Source: Nostoc commune NIES-4072 (GTDB lineage Bacteria; Cyanobacteriota; Cyanobacteriia; Cyanobacteriales; Nostocaceae). From it: 64,000 nt of DNA. Under the pieces are notes generated by a model, which saw nothing but the letters and a program-made list of their open reading frames with translations, ran no database searches and had not been told where the DNA came from. Of the stretch, positions 55,550 to 64,000 are shown piece after piece; position 1 is the first letter of the stretch, and every line of letters starts with the position of its first letter. A program made the translations under genes and the position numbers. The DNA lies in assembly GCF_003113895.1 (NCBI RefSeq), contig NZ_BDUD01000002.1, positions 186,001 to 250,000 of the forward strand, given 5' to 3'.

Positions 55550-57094
55550 CAATCTCAAGTTAGTCCGCCTTCAGAACAGAGCAGCACTCATAACTCACAA
55601 AACACGGAATCAATATCAGTCGATGAATTAGACGAATTAGATGAATTAGATGAATTAGACCTATTGAAACGCCGTCGTCGCCAATCCGAAATTATTTCTG
55701 ACACCATAGAGGATAACAAAACTTTTGTTGAAAAACCCTCTAGTGTCAACAAGGATTTGTTGTCATCTAACAGCATACCTACTGGTAACAGTTGGGTCAA
55801 TATCAAACAGGTAACAGTTTATAAACAAACAATCCCTCGAAGGTTTTTAGAAGCTAAACAAAATCAAGACATTGCCTTTGCTGCTAGAGAGCTTGTGAAG
55901 ACTTATGGTGTTGAACAAGATGATGGCTCTACAGTTTACCGTGCCGATACTTTCCTAATTAAAAAGAATCAATCTACTTATAGTATTCATCGTCGTCAGG
56001 CGACAAACTTAGATAATCCAATTATGGAGTTTGAAGCCTCACAATATCATATTAATATTACTCAAAGACCTCAAGATAAATTTTTACCCATAGAGCGGCA
56101 AGAGTTTTTAATGGTTGCAGATACCTTGAAACAAGGTAAAGAGCTACCTGACCTTGATGAAGACCCCAGGAAAATTGCTAACACCCTAAGTTCTCTTTCT
56201 CCTGATGGCACTCATAAAATTCTTGAAAGTTTTAAATCTTTAGAAATCTTCAAAATACTTACAAATACCCTAGAAACCTTTAATTCTCACGATTTAGAAT
56301 TAGGTAATTATCGGATTACTTATACTTCTAATAATGAAAATAGTGGTGATATCAAGCTTTTAAAAACTGAACATAACGGCACTACTAGAGTTGCTGTACA
56401 TTTAGAATTGAGCCGAACTGATGAACAAATGAATCATCAAGTTCATTCTATGGCTATTACCTCCTTAGAAATTGACAAACTCAGGCTGCTGGCAACTAAA
56501 CTTCAAATCCCAACAATTAATTCTGCTGCTAATGCCCACGCAACTCGTGATATTCCTTTACCACTTCATCCAGCATTAGCTGAAATTTGGAACTTACTGG
56601 AGAGTTCTGTCAGATGGACATCTGGAGCAAACCAAGGTAATGAAGGTTTTCGTGAGCGATTTCAAAAAGACCCCAATGCTAAACTAACTTTGGGTGAGCA
56701 GTCACAACTTTATCAAGGCGATGACTTTAGCAAAAAGTCCCTGATTCCTGCCGTTGTTCAAACTATCATTGCTAAAGGTCAAGATACTAAAAATGAAGGC
56801 CGCGTTTATGAAGGCGTTCTTTATAGACTTCAATTACTTATTAAAGAAGGTATACAGTTTATCAATATTAACCGCAAAACCCAATCCAATCAAAAAGCTT
56901 TTGCTGCATATAAAGACCACACTAACGAGTTTACAATTACTTCAAATAACCTCTCAACCGAAGAAGCACAAAAAATCGTTGCTTTTAATCAGCAGCGAAT
57001 TGCAAAAGAACAATCTCAACCATCATCTATTAAAACCGATAAAACTCAGGAATTCTCATTTGATAAAGATGATAATTCCGAACTAGGAGGCTAG

Positions 57095-57381
57095 ACAGGG
57101 AAAACGCATCTAAATTACTCTTGATCACAACGAAGGTTAAGAATCAACGAAAAAATCTTTCCTTTTGCGCTTGATTATTTTTTAAGACCAAAGCGATGCC
57201 TGCGGTGGTCACTGAGCGCAGCCGTTCGCGCAGCGTCTCGTAGAGAAGTGCGGGCTTTCCCTACGCCTAAGATTTTCGCAATAAGCAAGACTTAATGACA
57301 TTATTTTCGCTCTATTGAGAATAAATTTTACTTATTGACATAATGCGGCCGCCTTGCCCACACCTCCCACACTCCTCACAC
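57095..57381. other. Intergenic region with a GC-rich palindromic repeat
   Basis: No gene is seen. At 57189-57270 a GC-rich piece (GCGATGCCTGCGGTGGTCAC to GGCTTTCCCTACGCC) contains CGCGCAGCGTCTCGTAGAGA and looks like a dispersed cyanobacterial palindromic repeat. Near 57350-57385 there is a run of CACCTCCCACACTCC. Genes on both sides converge here. Confidence 0.55.
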
Positions 57382-57621
57382 TTACTTAAAATACCCCATT
57401 AGTAATCCAAATATAAATCCACTGATTAAGACATACCGTCTTAATATTGGATTTATTTTCACAAAAGGAGCAATTATTGTTGCAAGAAATATGTAAAATG
57501 TGGCTTCAAATATATCAGTGCTGAATGTGATAACGGCAGCAAGAAACAGCCCACCAAATATCAAACATCCACCTACATACTCTATCTTATCCCATAGCTT
57601 AGTGTCGTCCAGGTAGCGCAT
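57382..57621 (-). CDS. Small membrane protein
   Basis: The 79-residue protein has two hydrophobic segments (about 17-50, including IFGGLFLAAVITFSTDIFEA, and 60-78, VLISGFIFGLLMGYF). Its start overlaps the end of the sensor kinase gene by 23 bp, so the two are translationally coupled; it might supply the membrane part that the kinase lacks. The family is unknown. Confidence 0.5.
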   Translation of the reverse strand: MRYLDDTKLWDKIEYVGGCLIFGGLFLAAVITFSTDIFEATFYIFLATIIAPFVKINPILRRYVLISGFIFGLLMGYFK

Positions 57622-58372
57622 GAGTCAATTTCGGCTTTTTCGGGATTGTAGCATCTACCCCATAAAAATTGTTTACTTGATAGGGAAATTTTATTGTAAA
57701 TATCGTCCCCTTACCAACAACAGAATCTACAGACAGTTTCAGCCCATGAGAATAAGCTACCATCATTGCAATATACAATCCTAACCCGGAGCCAGGTGAA
57801 GAAATAGTCCCACGATAAAAAGGTAGAAAGATATTCGCCAAATCCTCTGATCCAATACCAATGCCCGTGTCTTCAATTAAAACTACCAAGTCATCACCCT
57901 GGTTCAACAATCGCAAGAATATATCACCTGTCTTTGTATATGAGAGGGCGTTTTTAAGTAGATTTGAACACATTCTGTAAAGATGTGTTGCATCTCCTTT
58001 CACCCTAGTTCCATGTACATATTTTGTACAAGTCTTGTAGTGCAATTTTAAACCCCGATTAATAGCTTTTGGCATATACTCTTGATATAAATTATTCAAT
58101 AAGTCGCCAAAATCAAATTCATGAATCAAGGATGGATTTAAACCAATAAGTCTATCTCTTGATTGATGATTTCGATACATGTCTATCAGTTGAATCACTC
58201 TGTTATTAGTCTGCCATAAGGATATTAGGATTGTTTTTATCTCTTGGAGATTGCTTCCGTACTCTCCATCTATCATTTGCTTCAAAACAATTGATTCATT
58301 AACCACTGCATTGGATACGTCATGTACCAAGGCAGAAATATTAATTTTATTTCTTAATTCTCTTTGGGACAT
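57599..58372 (-). CDS. Soluble sensor histidine kinase
   Basis: The 257-residue kinase has no sensor domain: residues about 8-80 are the dimerisation region with phosphoacceptor His17 in LVHDVSN, and the rest is the HATPase domain with N box NLLKNALSYT, G1 EDTGIGI, F box FLPFY and G2 GSGLGL. It would phosphorylate a response regulator, most simply the divergent one at 58624. Without transmembrane helices it must sense through a partner or in the cytosol. Confidence 0.85.
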   Translation of the reverse strand: MSQRELRNKINISALVHDVSNAVVNESIVLKQMIDGEYGSNLQEIKTILISLWQTNNRVIQLIDMYRNHQSRDRLIGLNPSLIHEFDFGDLLNNLYQEYMPKAINRGLKLHYKTCTKYVHGTRVKGDATHLYRMCSNLLKNALSYTKTGDIFLRLLNQGDDLVVLIEDTGIGIGSEDLANIFLPFYRGTISSPGSGLGLYIAMMVAYSHGLKLSVDSVVGKGTIFTIKFPYQVNNFYGVDATIPKKPKLTHALPGRH

Positions 58373-58623
58373 ATAAACACTCCTTATCAGGATATAAGTT
58401 ATTCTATTAAACTGCTTTTTAGCAAAACTTATTACTTATAATTATAGCGGATCTCCCTGATATCTACCTTAATTACTTTTTGTTTAATCCAGTTATTTAG
58501 AAATGTTTGCACTCCCCTACTTTGGGAATATATTAAAATATATATACTTCAATTTTAATGCTTTTATTAAAACATTTATGATATAAAAATAGGAGAAGTT
58601 AAAGATTAACTCTTGGTGCAAAT

Positions 58624-59307
58624 ATGAGTATCATGACAATTCGGATAGTAGTAATTGAAGACCAAGAACTGTGTAGACTTGGCATTAGAACGGCGATCGC
58701 ACAAGAATCAGACATGGAACTGTGCGGTGAGGCTAGCTGTGGATTGGAGGGATTAGAGTTAGTCCAGTCAACAAATCCTGATATTGTCTTACTTGATATT
58801 GGGCTACCAGATATCAACGGACTGGAAATTGCAACCAGGATTAAGAAGCACACTCTATCCAAAGTTATTATCCTCAGCGCTTATTCTAGTCAAAATGTGA
58901 TTAACGAAGCTTTTGCCTGTGGTGCTGATTCATATTTCTTAAAGACAACCAAGATCGAGTCGATTAAAAACGCTATCCGTAGTATCTATCGAAACGAAGA
59001 ATATCTTGACCAAGCGATTATCAAGAGATTTCTGGAATTGAACCATCGTCAGAGTACAAAAATTAAAGGCAAAAAGTACAACGAGTTACCTACAACTCAA
59101 GAAATTGAAATTCTCAAATTAATTGCTAGTGGCTGCTCCAATAAGGAAATCGCTAATCAACTATTTATCAGTATTAGCACAGTCAAATCCCACACTGGCA
59201 ACCTTTTTCTCAAGTTGGGAGCTAGGGATCGGGTCAATGCCATTCTTAAAGCTCAAAGTTTTGGCTACCTAGAACCTTCGCCGCAAGACTGGAGAGCTAT
59301 TGGGTAG
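58624..59307 (+). CDS. NarL/LuxR-type response regulator
   Basis: The 227-residue protein has a receiver domain (acidic ED at 12-13, phosphorylation site Asp58 in DIVLLDIGLPD, SAYSSQN, and the Lys in YFLKTTK) and a C-terminal GerE helix-turn-helix (TTQEIEILKLIASGCSNKEI then STVKSHTGNLFLKLGARDRV). It is divergent from the kinase across 251 bp, which is A/T-rich and probably holds both promoters. It likely activates plasmid genes in response to a host signal. The start may instead be the ATG at 58633. Confidence 0.9.
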   Translation: MSIMTIRIVVIEDQELCRLGIRTAIAQESDMELCGEASCGLEGLELVQSTNPDIVLLDIGLPDINGLEIATRIKKHTLSKVIILSAYSSQNVINEAFACGADSYFLKTTKIESIKNAIRSIYRNEEYLDQAIIKRFLELNHRQSTKIKGKKYNELPTTQEIEILKLIASGCSNKEIANQLFISISTVKSHTGNLFLKLGARDRVNAILKAQSFGYLEPSPQDWRAIG

Positions 59308-59311
59308 TTCA

Positions 59312-59965
59312 TTATTTCTTGTTCTTTTGCATTTGAATCAAGCAATATCCTTTCAAGCGATTTTCTTCTTGACAAGCAGCCAGAGTTTGTTGATTCTCAA
59401 CAAAGAGCTTATAAGTTTGCTTACCTTCGCTAGATTTTACCCATTGTAAAATCTTCAGGTCGTTGTTTGACAAGATGACTGATTGATTTTGGCCCAAGTT
59501 AGTCATCACGTTCCAAGTCGTAAATGAAGCAAGCATCGCACCGGCTGCTGTCACTCCTCCTACCAGAGCGCAGATAGACCAAAAATGCATCCGAGAATTT
59601 CCTGTAGATAATCGCATCTCTTTTGGTGGCGATGATGTCGAGGATGCAGATGATGTTGATGCTTGTATCAGCTTCGGTATTTGTTCAGTTAAGACATCAC
59701 GCACAGCATTACTGACTACAGTGTTGTTCATTGATTGGGCTGTTTTAGAAGTATTCGCCACTTTCTCTTCGACTGTTAGTACCCAAGCTTCAATCATTGC
59801 CTCCATTCGTGCTTGCAGTGAAATCATTGTCTCTTCATATCTGCCAAGCGTTGCCATGACTTGAAACATCGGGTCATCTTCTGCTAACCCCAGTTGCTGC
59901 GCTGTTTCAACGATCCTCTGTTGTTCGGCTTCAGAATAACCCTGCAATATTTCTGATGTTCTCAC
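59312..59965 (-). CDS. Membrane protein of the minus-strand P-loop cluster
   Basis: The 217-residue protein starts at GTG 59965, with TAGGAG upstream and an overlap of 35 bp with the previous gene. Residues 1-100 are helical (SEAEQQRIVETAQQLGLAED), then a Ser-rich linker, one transmembrane helix at about 130-150 (WSICALVGGVTAAGAMLASF) and a C-terminal part with two cysteines. It may belong to the DUF6753 family of cyanobacteria, from memory and not certain. It stops 4 bp from the convergent response regulator. Confidence 0.6.
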   Translation of the reverse strand: MRTSEILQGYSEAEQQRIVETAQQLGLAEDDPMFQVMATLGRYEETMISLQARMEAMIEAWVLTVEEKVANTSKTAQSMNNTVVSNAVRDVLTEQIPKLIQASTSSASSTSSPPKEMRLSTGNSRMHFWSICALVGGVTAAGAMLASFTTWNVMTNLGQNQSVILSNNDLKILQWVKSSEGKQTYKLFVENQQTLAACQEENRLKGYCLIQMQKNKK

Positions 59966-60674
59966 CTGCTGATACTCCTAAGTAAATACTTGCGACTTGA
60001 TTATTTTTTACACTCTCAAAGAAATTTTTTAGCCAATGATAAATATATGAGCGATACAACACATATAGGGATTGCTCATGAAAACATTGTGAGTAAGGTT
60101 TGGCTAAATCCTCCATTGCTTGATAATGATCTCTGTGCAAGGCTGTTAATATAATTTCTGTGCCCCCAACCAATGGCAATTTTTGCTGTATTAATTGCTT
60201 ATACTCTTTAAACCTCGTATCAAAATGTTGATTTTTGACTATGACATAATTAGCATTGTCCGTTGCAAAATCTAATAGCTGCAAGAAATATTCCATGCAA
60301 TCACTTCTATGGGAAATTGGCTGTAAGAATGTTAGTTTCCAGTTGAGTTCAGCCAAAACAGTAAAAAAATCTGCCTCATATATGTAGTTACAGGTTTCTT
60401 GGATATACTGTCCCGGCATATCTACAAAAATCACATCTAATGAGTGATTAAGTAAATCGTCTAATACCAAATCCGGGTTGTCTGTGAAAAAATTTAAGCA
60501 ATAGATTGGCACTATTCCTGCATAAGCTTTGAACTTGTTACGGTTGTCATGGTTATAAATCTTAACAGCTTGATGTCGGCTAAGGAATAGTTCAATCAAT
60601 AACTTAATAACTGTAGACTTTCCCACACGCGAGTCACCTACAGTCATAACTACACGTCTATAAACGGGGGACAT
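59931..60674 (-). CDS. P-loop ATPase, divergent paralog of the next upstream gene
   Basis: The 247-residue protein has a P-loop GDSRVGKST at 13-21, which lacks the lysine of the ParA deviant Walker A, and a switch-like FVDMPGQYI. It parallels the gene at 60658-61638: both have an LxFFT stretch followed by VDxxLDDL and later NYVIVKNxHF or DYVVVKNLFF. I read this as a tandem duplicate that lost the signature lysine. It overlaps its neighbours on both sides. Confidence 0.65.
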   Translation of the reverse strand: MSPVYRRVVMTVGDSRVGKSTVIKLLIELFLSRHQAVKIYNHDNRNKFKAYAGIVPIYCLNFFTDNPDLVLDDLLNHSLDVIFVDMPGQYIQETCNYIYEADFFTVLAELNWKLTFLQPISHRSDCMEYFLQLLDFATDNANYVIVKNQHFDTRFKEYKQLIQQKLPLVGGTEIILTALHRDHYQAMEDLAKPYSQCFHEQSLYVLYRSYIYHWLKNFFESVKNNQVASIYLGVSAGENIRNIAGLF

Positions 60675-61638
60675 TTTCTAATCCTAAAATGCTTTTTGCC
60701 AACCAAACTTGTTCCTTGAATTTGCTAATCCAAGTACTTACCCTTCCTTTCACTGATGGCTTTTCTTTTTGCTCTATTCCTTGATTAAATGTCAAGCTAT
60801 TTTTGTCTAAATAATCATAAGCATGTTCTATTAAATCTGGCATCGTTATTTCTAAAAATGGAATATTACTTTCTATTAATATATCCTTCATCGCTGTTAT
60901 ATCTGAGGATTCTTTATATCTGACAAAGTTTTCTGGCGAACCGAAGAACAAATTCTTCACTACGACATAATCTACTTGGTCTTGACAAAAATCATATAAA
61001 GTTATTAACTGCTTTACCGAATCCATTACTCGACTAATTACAACTACAATTGTTACTCGCATATCATATAATTCATCAACTGTAGATAAAAATTTCATTT
61101 GTTGTACAACATCTTTTAAGATTCTCATGGACTGTGGTGGTAATTCCAATAAGAATAAAGACTTTCCGGGAATAACTGCTCCTTCTGTGTCTAGACTATC
61201 CTCTATTAACTCTTTCAAATCATCTAGAAAAATGTCTACATTCCCTTCTGTAAAAAAATCTAATTCTCTCACTAAACATTTATCCCCATAAAATCTGCTT
61301 AAATGAGAATTAGATATGTCCGCATCAAAAGCCAAAAATTCTTTTTTCATATCCAAATATGTTTGCGCTAATCCTCTGGCGAAAGTACTTTTTCCTACTC
61401 CTCCTTTATCTCCTGTCACTATCACTAATCTCCGACTCCACTGTTTTTTATTGGTGACTGCGGTTTTTATTTGTAGCAGGACTGTATTTTCTGCTTCTGT
61501 TTTTTCACCTATGGTTACTGCTCCTGGCATCTGCTGTATATCTTCTGTGCTTTCTGCTTCTGTTGTTTCATCTGTTACTAAGAGTAATTCTTCTACTCCG
61601 TTAAGGATCTCCGCCTCATCGTTTAAAATATCTGTCAT
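60658..61638 (-). CDS. ParA/MinD-like ATPase of mobilisation type
   Basis: The 326-residue protein has an N-terminal 60-residue acidic region, then VTGDKGGVGKST (deviant Walker A, Lys78 and Lys83) and LAFDADISNSHLS. Further motifs are LFLLELPPQS where ParA has the Walker B. ParA-like ATPases beside conjugation genes (MobD-, VirC1-like) help place the relaxosome at the pole or enhance transfer. With its paralog and a membrane partner it could be a positioning system, by inference. It overlaps the next gene by 17 bp. Confidence 0.7.
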   Translation of the reverse strand: MTDILNDEAEILNGVEELLLVTDETTEAESTEDIQQMPGAVTIGEKTEAENTVLLQIKTAVTNKKQWSRRLVIVTGDKGGVGKSTFARGLAQTYLDMKKEFLAFDADISNSHLSRFYGDKCLVRELDFFTEGNVDIFLDDLKELIEDSLDTEGAVIPGKSLFLLELPPQSMRILKDVVQQMKFLSTVDELYDMRVTIVVVISRVMDSVKQLITLYDFCQDQVDYVVVKNLFFGSPENFVRYKESSDITAMKDILIESNIPFLEITMPDLIEHAYDYLDKNSLTFNQGIEQKEKPSVKGRVSTWISKFKEQVWLAKSILGLENVPRL

Positions 61639-61679
61639 CTGATTTTCTCCTCTATTTTATGTTTAATCAGTTTCGGGCT

Positions 61680-62513
61680 TTATTCCAGTGCTAGCATCTC
61701 TGCTGAAAAGTAGTCTAATAGGTTTAAATACATTGGTTTTAAATCCTTGAAATTCTCAATTGATTTATTAACCATTGTTCCCAGAGCTTGTAATATTAAT
61801 CCTTGTTCTAGTACCTGATTTAGATCCGACTCATTTAATTTATTTAAATGGTAATAAACTAATAAATCTAATGATTGAGCTATCAACAAATTTGCCGATC
61901 TTATCACCAAATCTTCATAAACATATTCATAACTGCTGACTGACCTTAGTACTGTCTTCAATGCTTGAAAATATCTAGTTCTGGAGTCAATACTATTTAA
62001 ATCAATAGTCTGAGGACAGCTAGCTGGCAATGGAAGCTTTTTTAAAATAAACTTTAAATATAAATCAATACTATTTGATGACCAAGAATCACTATTTTGA
62101 AAATACAAATACTTTATCAAAGAATCTTTCTGATCATAATCTATTTCTTGAAATAAGTATTTTGGTTGCTCGATTGCAATCATCGTGACATCATTTTTAA
62201 ACACTGGCATCACATTTGTTCTTACCCATTGCATAAATTGCCTGACTACATTGTGTTCTACTACACTTGTTCGTGATATTAATGAGTGAATCGATAGAGC
62301 GCTGAGTGTTGATACCAAACTCACTTGATTATTTTCCATCATCACTAATCGTTTCTGAACTTCTATTGACCTCACCAAATCATCAATTAAAATTGGAGCT
62401 ATTATTTGCAATACATCCACTGCAAATAACTCTAGCCCTGTTGGTGTTGCTATCACTCTTACTACAGAACTTGATGGATGCTCAAATTCCCAATATCGCC
62501 AAACTTCTACCAT
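61680..62513 (-). CDS. Protein with BRO-N-like N-terminal region
   Basis: The 277-residue protein is the first of the four-gene minus-strand cluster. Its N-terminal 105 residues (EFEHPSSSVVRVIATPTGLE, FAVDVLQIIAP, SLISRTSVVEHNVVRQFMQW, VRTNVMPVFKN) follow the BRO-N/phage antirepressor pattern, where F--W----VMP closes the domain. The C-terminal 160 residues are helical and unrecognised. BRO-N proteins bind DNA and often regulate. It lies 41 bp upstream of the ParA-like gene. Confidence 0.5.
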   Translation of the reverse strand: MVEVWRYWEFEHPSSSVVRVIATPTGLELFAVDVLQIIAPILIDDLVRSIEVQKRLVMMENNQVSLVSTLSALSIHSLISRTSVVEHNVVRQFMQWVRTNVMPVFKNDVTMIAIEQPKYLFQEIDYDQKDSLIKYLYFQNSDSWSSNSIDLYLKFILKKLPLPASCPQTIDLNSIDSRTRYFQALKTVLRSVSSYEYVYEDLVIRSANLLIAQSLDLLVYYHLNKLNESDLNQVLEQGLILQALGTMVNKSIENFKDLKPMYLNLLDYFSAEMLALE

Positions 62514-63341
62514 TTCTCTACTAACTTTTTTGTTCTCCCTCCTCTTACTGCAAAAGTTAACTTTTTACTATAAGAAGATACATTAAATACATCAAAATTC
62601 ACTCCGTCAGAATTCACTCCGTCAGAATAAATCAATGGAGAATTCAGATCCATCACTGATTTAAGACCACTAAATTTTCTTGTTTTGTGGGGGTTTTAAA
62701 CCCCTTTCTTCACCCGCAATTCGTATAGAATTTATACTTATTTTCTGAATTCTGACAGAGAAGATTGGAGATTGAAGATAGCAGATTGCAGATTGAAGTT
62801 TTTGGTACAAGCCCCGCCGCAAGGGGCAGGAATGAATCTAAAATCTACTTTTCTCTTATCCTCAAGCTGCATCCAAGAGTGGGTGTAGTCAATCTCCAAT
62901 CTCCAATCTCCAATCGGCAATCTCCAATTGTTTGACGCATGTATTCTGTTTTAATCAGAATTCACTTTGCCAGAATGAGTGTTGCCCATGCTGAAGTCTT
63001 ACTTAGACACTATGGCATATTCCCCCACTTCAAAGGAATCGCTCGAAGTCTAAAAAAATATCGTACTTCTGGCTATTGCTTTTTGTTGACATCCTGTTAT
63101 AGAATTAGCCCTTTTGCCTGATTCAAAATAGATTCATTGCAAAAGTTCAAGTTTTTTAATAGTTAATTGCTAGTTTTAGCTTGCTATTTGAAATCAAATT
63201 ATTATATATTATTTAGAATGAAATTTAGCTCTCATTGATTTCATAAATACATCAAATTAGTTTTCCAAATCAAACTAAATTTAGCTTTTTTACTATCCAG
63301 TTTTTCCGAGAATAAATAGTTAGCTATTAAGCGAGAATAGT
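62514..63341. other. Long intergenic region with short repeats
   Basis: No convincing gene is seen in 828 bp. ATTCACTCCGTCAGA is repeated at 62599 and 62614, and related AGAATTCACTTTGCCAGAAT lies at 62958. ATTGGAGATTG-type repeats occur at 62764-62798 and inverted (CAATCTCCAATCTCCAATCT) at 62889-62926, so the stretch between them can fold back. Nearer the lipoprotein gene the sequence is A/T-rich (63130-63320) and may hold its promoter. Confidence 0.6.
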
Positions 63342-63995
63342 ATGCTTTTCAAAACTTCACAAATCGCCATCACTTTAGCTTTGCTCGTCGGTGGTGGTAT
63401 CATCTCTTGCCAGAGTAAAACGCCTGAACAGATTGCCAAAGAAACAGAACTTGAGTTGATTGCAGCAAAGCAAAAAGCAGAAGCATCTGTTGTTAAAAAA
63501 TTTGTTGATACTACTCCCGATCTGTATAGAGTTAATTGGAAAGTTTGTAGTGACGGTTTTCCAGGGCGAAACCACAGCGGCTGTGAAGAAAGTCGAGATG
63601 TCGCATCTAAAGGTTTTCGTGAAGCCGTCCTTGTTTGGGGCCCTGTTCAAGAGGTGAAGTTTGTCAGTAAACCTAATTTTGCTTTCAGTATGCAAAATGT
63701 TGGTTTGTTTGTTAAATCTAAAGGTTGTCTCTTATTGGGTAAACCCCAAGGAGGAGATCAGTTTTACAAAATAAACGAATTTTCACTCAGACAAGGTTCT
63801 GCCCTTCCAAAACCTGACAGCGCTAAAATTGATAAACTTTCTCCTGAAGATAAAACCAAAGCTATACGAGTAGCCATTAACAATGCCGAAGACGAAATTG
63901 CTTCTTTAAACAATTTCGGTGTTTCTTCCAGTGGATTTATACCTACTACTGCTTTACAACCTTGTCTCACCCTTGAGAAATGGAAAAACTTATAA
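63342..63995 (+). CDS. Hypothetical lipoprotein
   Basis: The 217-residue protein has a lipoprotein signal peptide with lipobox GIISC (Cys23). The mature part begins with a helical Lys/Glu region (ELELIAAKQKAEASV) and continues with a domain containing four cysteines (VCSDGFPG, SGCEESRD, KGCLLLG, QPCLTLEK). The stop is within the window, so the gene is complete. The family is not recognised; an envelope role is likely from the signal. Confidence 0.65.
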   Translation: MLFKTSQIAITLALLVGGGIISCQSKTPEQIAKETELELIAAKQKAEASVVKKFVDTTPDLYRVNWKVCSDGFPGRNHSGCEESRDVASKGFREAVLVWGPVQEVKFVSKPNFAFSMQNVGLFVKSKGCLLLGKPQGGDQFYKINEFSLRQGSALPKPDSAKIDKLSPEDKTKAIRVAINNAEDEIASLNNFGVSSSGFIPTTALQPCLTLEKWKNL

Positions 63996-64000
63996 ATTCA

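Larger units (their letters stand above)
52304..57094 (+). pseudogene. DUF3854/Toprim protein gene split by an IS
   Basis: The first 54 codons (52304-52465, ending CHESWEYLM) and the part from 54197 (MYSDQIERKNAGRLT) are one frame once 1734 bp are removed, giving 1018 residues. Residues about 55-300 match DUF3854 with its Toprim-like core (VTIVEGAKKAASILTQG, IGLPGVNAAY, IRICFDHDSK, KGVDDLIAALG). A proline-rich linker with two long tandem repeats and a DEL repeat follows, then a 400-residue C-terminal region. DUF3854 proteins of cyanobacterial plasmids are thought to act in replication as primase-like enzymes. The fragment from 54197 (965 codons) keeps the Toprim core, and an ATG is present there, so a shortened product is possible. 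Confidence 0.85.

Noticed and set aside
62755..62940. A CRISPR array or iteron set
   Set aside because: The ATTGGAGATTG units are short, adjacent and inverted, without spacers of constant size; they are dispersed short repeats.
62939..63121. A 60-codon gene
   Set aside because: No ribosome site, composition not gene-like, and no recognisable domain; it lies in a repeat-rich intergenic region.
1..64000. A plasmid replication initiator
   Set aside because: I looked for a recognisable Rep protein and found none; the DUF3854 protein and the iterons are only indirect candidates, so no origin is claimed.

Overview
The window looks like part of a large plasmid of a filamentous, Nostoc-like cyanobacterium. 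The signs are many HIP1 octamers (GCGATCGC), short tandem repeats typical of heterocyst-forming cyanobacteria (runs of AATTCGC, ATTACGA and AATCTCC), a Nif11-type leader peptide, and a full kit for plasmid segregation and conjugation. No rRNA, tRNA or CRISPR array was seen, and no classical replication initiator was recognised.

Layout. (1) 1-6000 is a patchwork of debris and cargo: a broken IS5-family element, a Nif11 peptide, an IS remnant, a GST-family gene, two gene fragments and an intact, visibly GC-richer pyrC. (2) 6088-14099 holds a double HARE-HTH-like protein, a small zinc-ribbon protein, a small membrane-anchored protein, a giant methyltransferase plus Strawberry-notch-type helicase gene, and a 268-residue protein. 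(3) 14292-16165 is a parAB locus with two identical 20-bp palindromes, one inside parB. (4) 17457-21398 is an actin-like (ParM-type) partition locus split by a group II intron, whose reverse transcriptase gene is itself split by a 188-bp MITE. (5) 22918-25507 and 32642-33448 are second copies of the anchor, helicase and 268-residue genes; this second helicase copy is heavily deleted. Between them lies a 1736-residue protein with a DYDGD motif like the catalytic loop of multisubunit RNA polymerases. (6) 33519-35605 is a second actin-like partition locus with seven TTGACGGC iterons and a hairpin. (7) 35942-52302 is the conjugation region: a MobV relaxase fused to primase-like domains, an AAA+ ATPase, a DUF192 protein and a type IV secretion set (VirB2/B3/B4/B6/B8/B10/B9-like, then VirD4). 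(8) 52304-57094 is a DUF3854/Toprim gene split by a 1727-bp IS. (9) 57382-63995 has a two-component pair, a four-gene minus-strand cluster (BRO-N-like protein, two tandem paralogous P-loop ATPases, a membrane protein) and a lipoprotein.

How it fits together. The plasmid is built to persist (three partition loci) and to move (relaxase, coupling protein, secretion channel). The paired modules suggest that two related plasmids fused. Mobile DNA has been active: removing each of four insertions (12038-12186, 19372-19559, 35699-35901, 52468-54194) together with one target repeat restores either an open frame or a continuous flank. As a result both helicase copies, the DUF3854 gene and the intron reverse transcriptase are broken in this sequence. 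The strongest candidate for something undescribed is the RNA-polymerase-like protein at 25671-30881.
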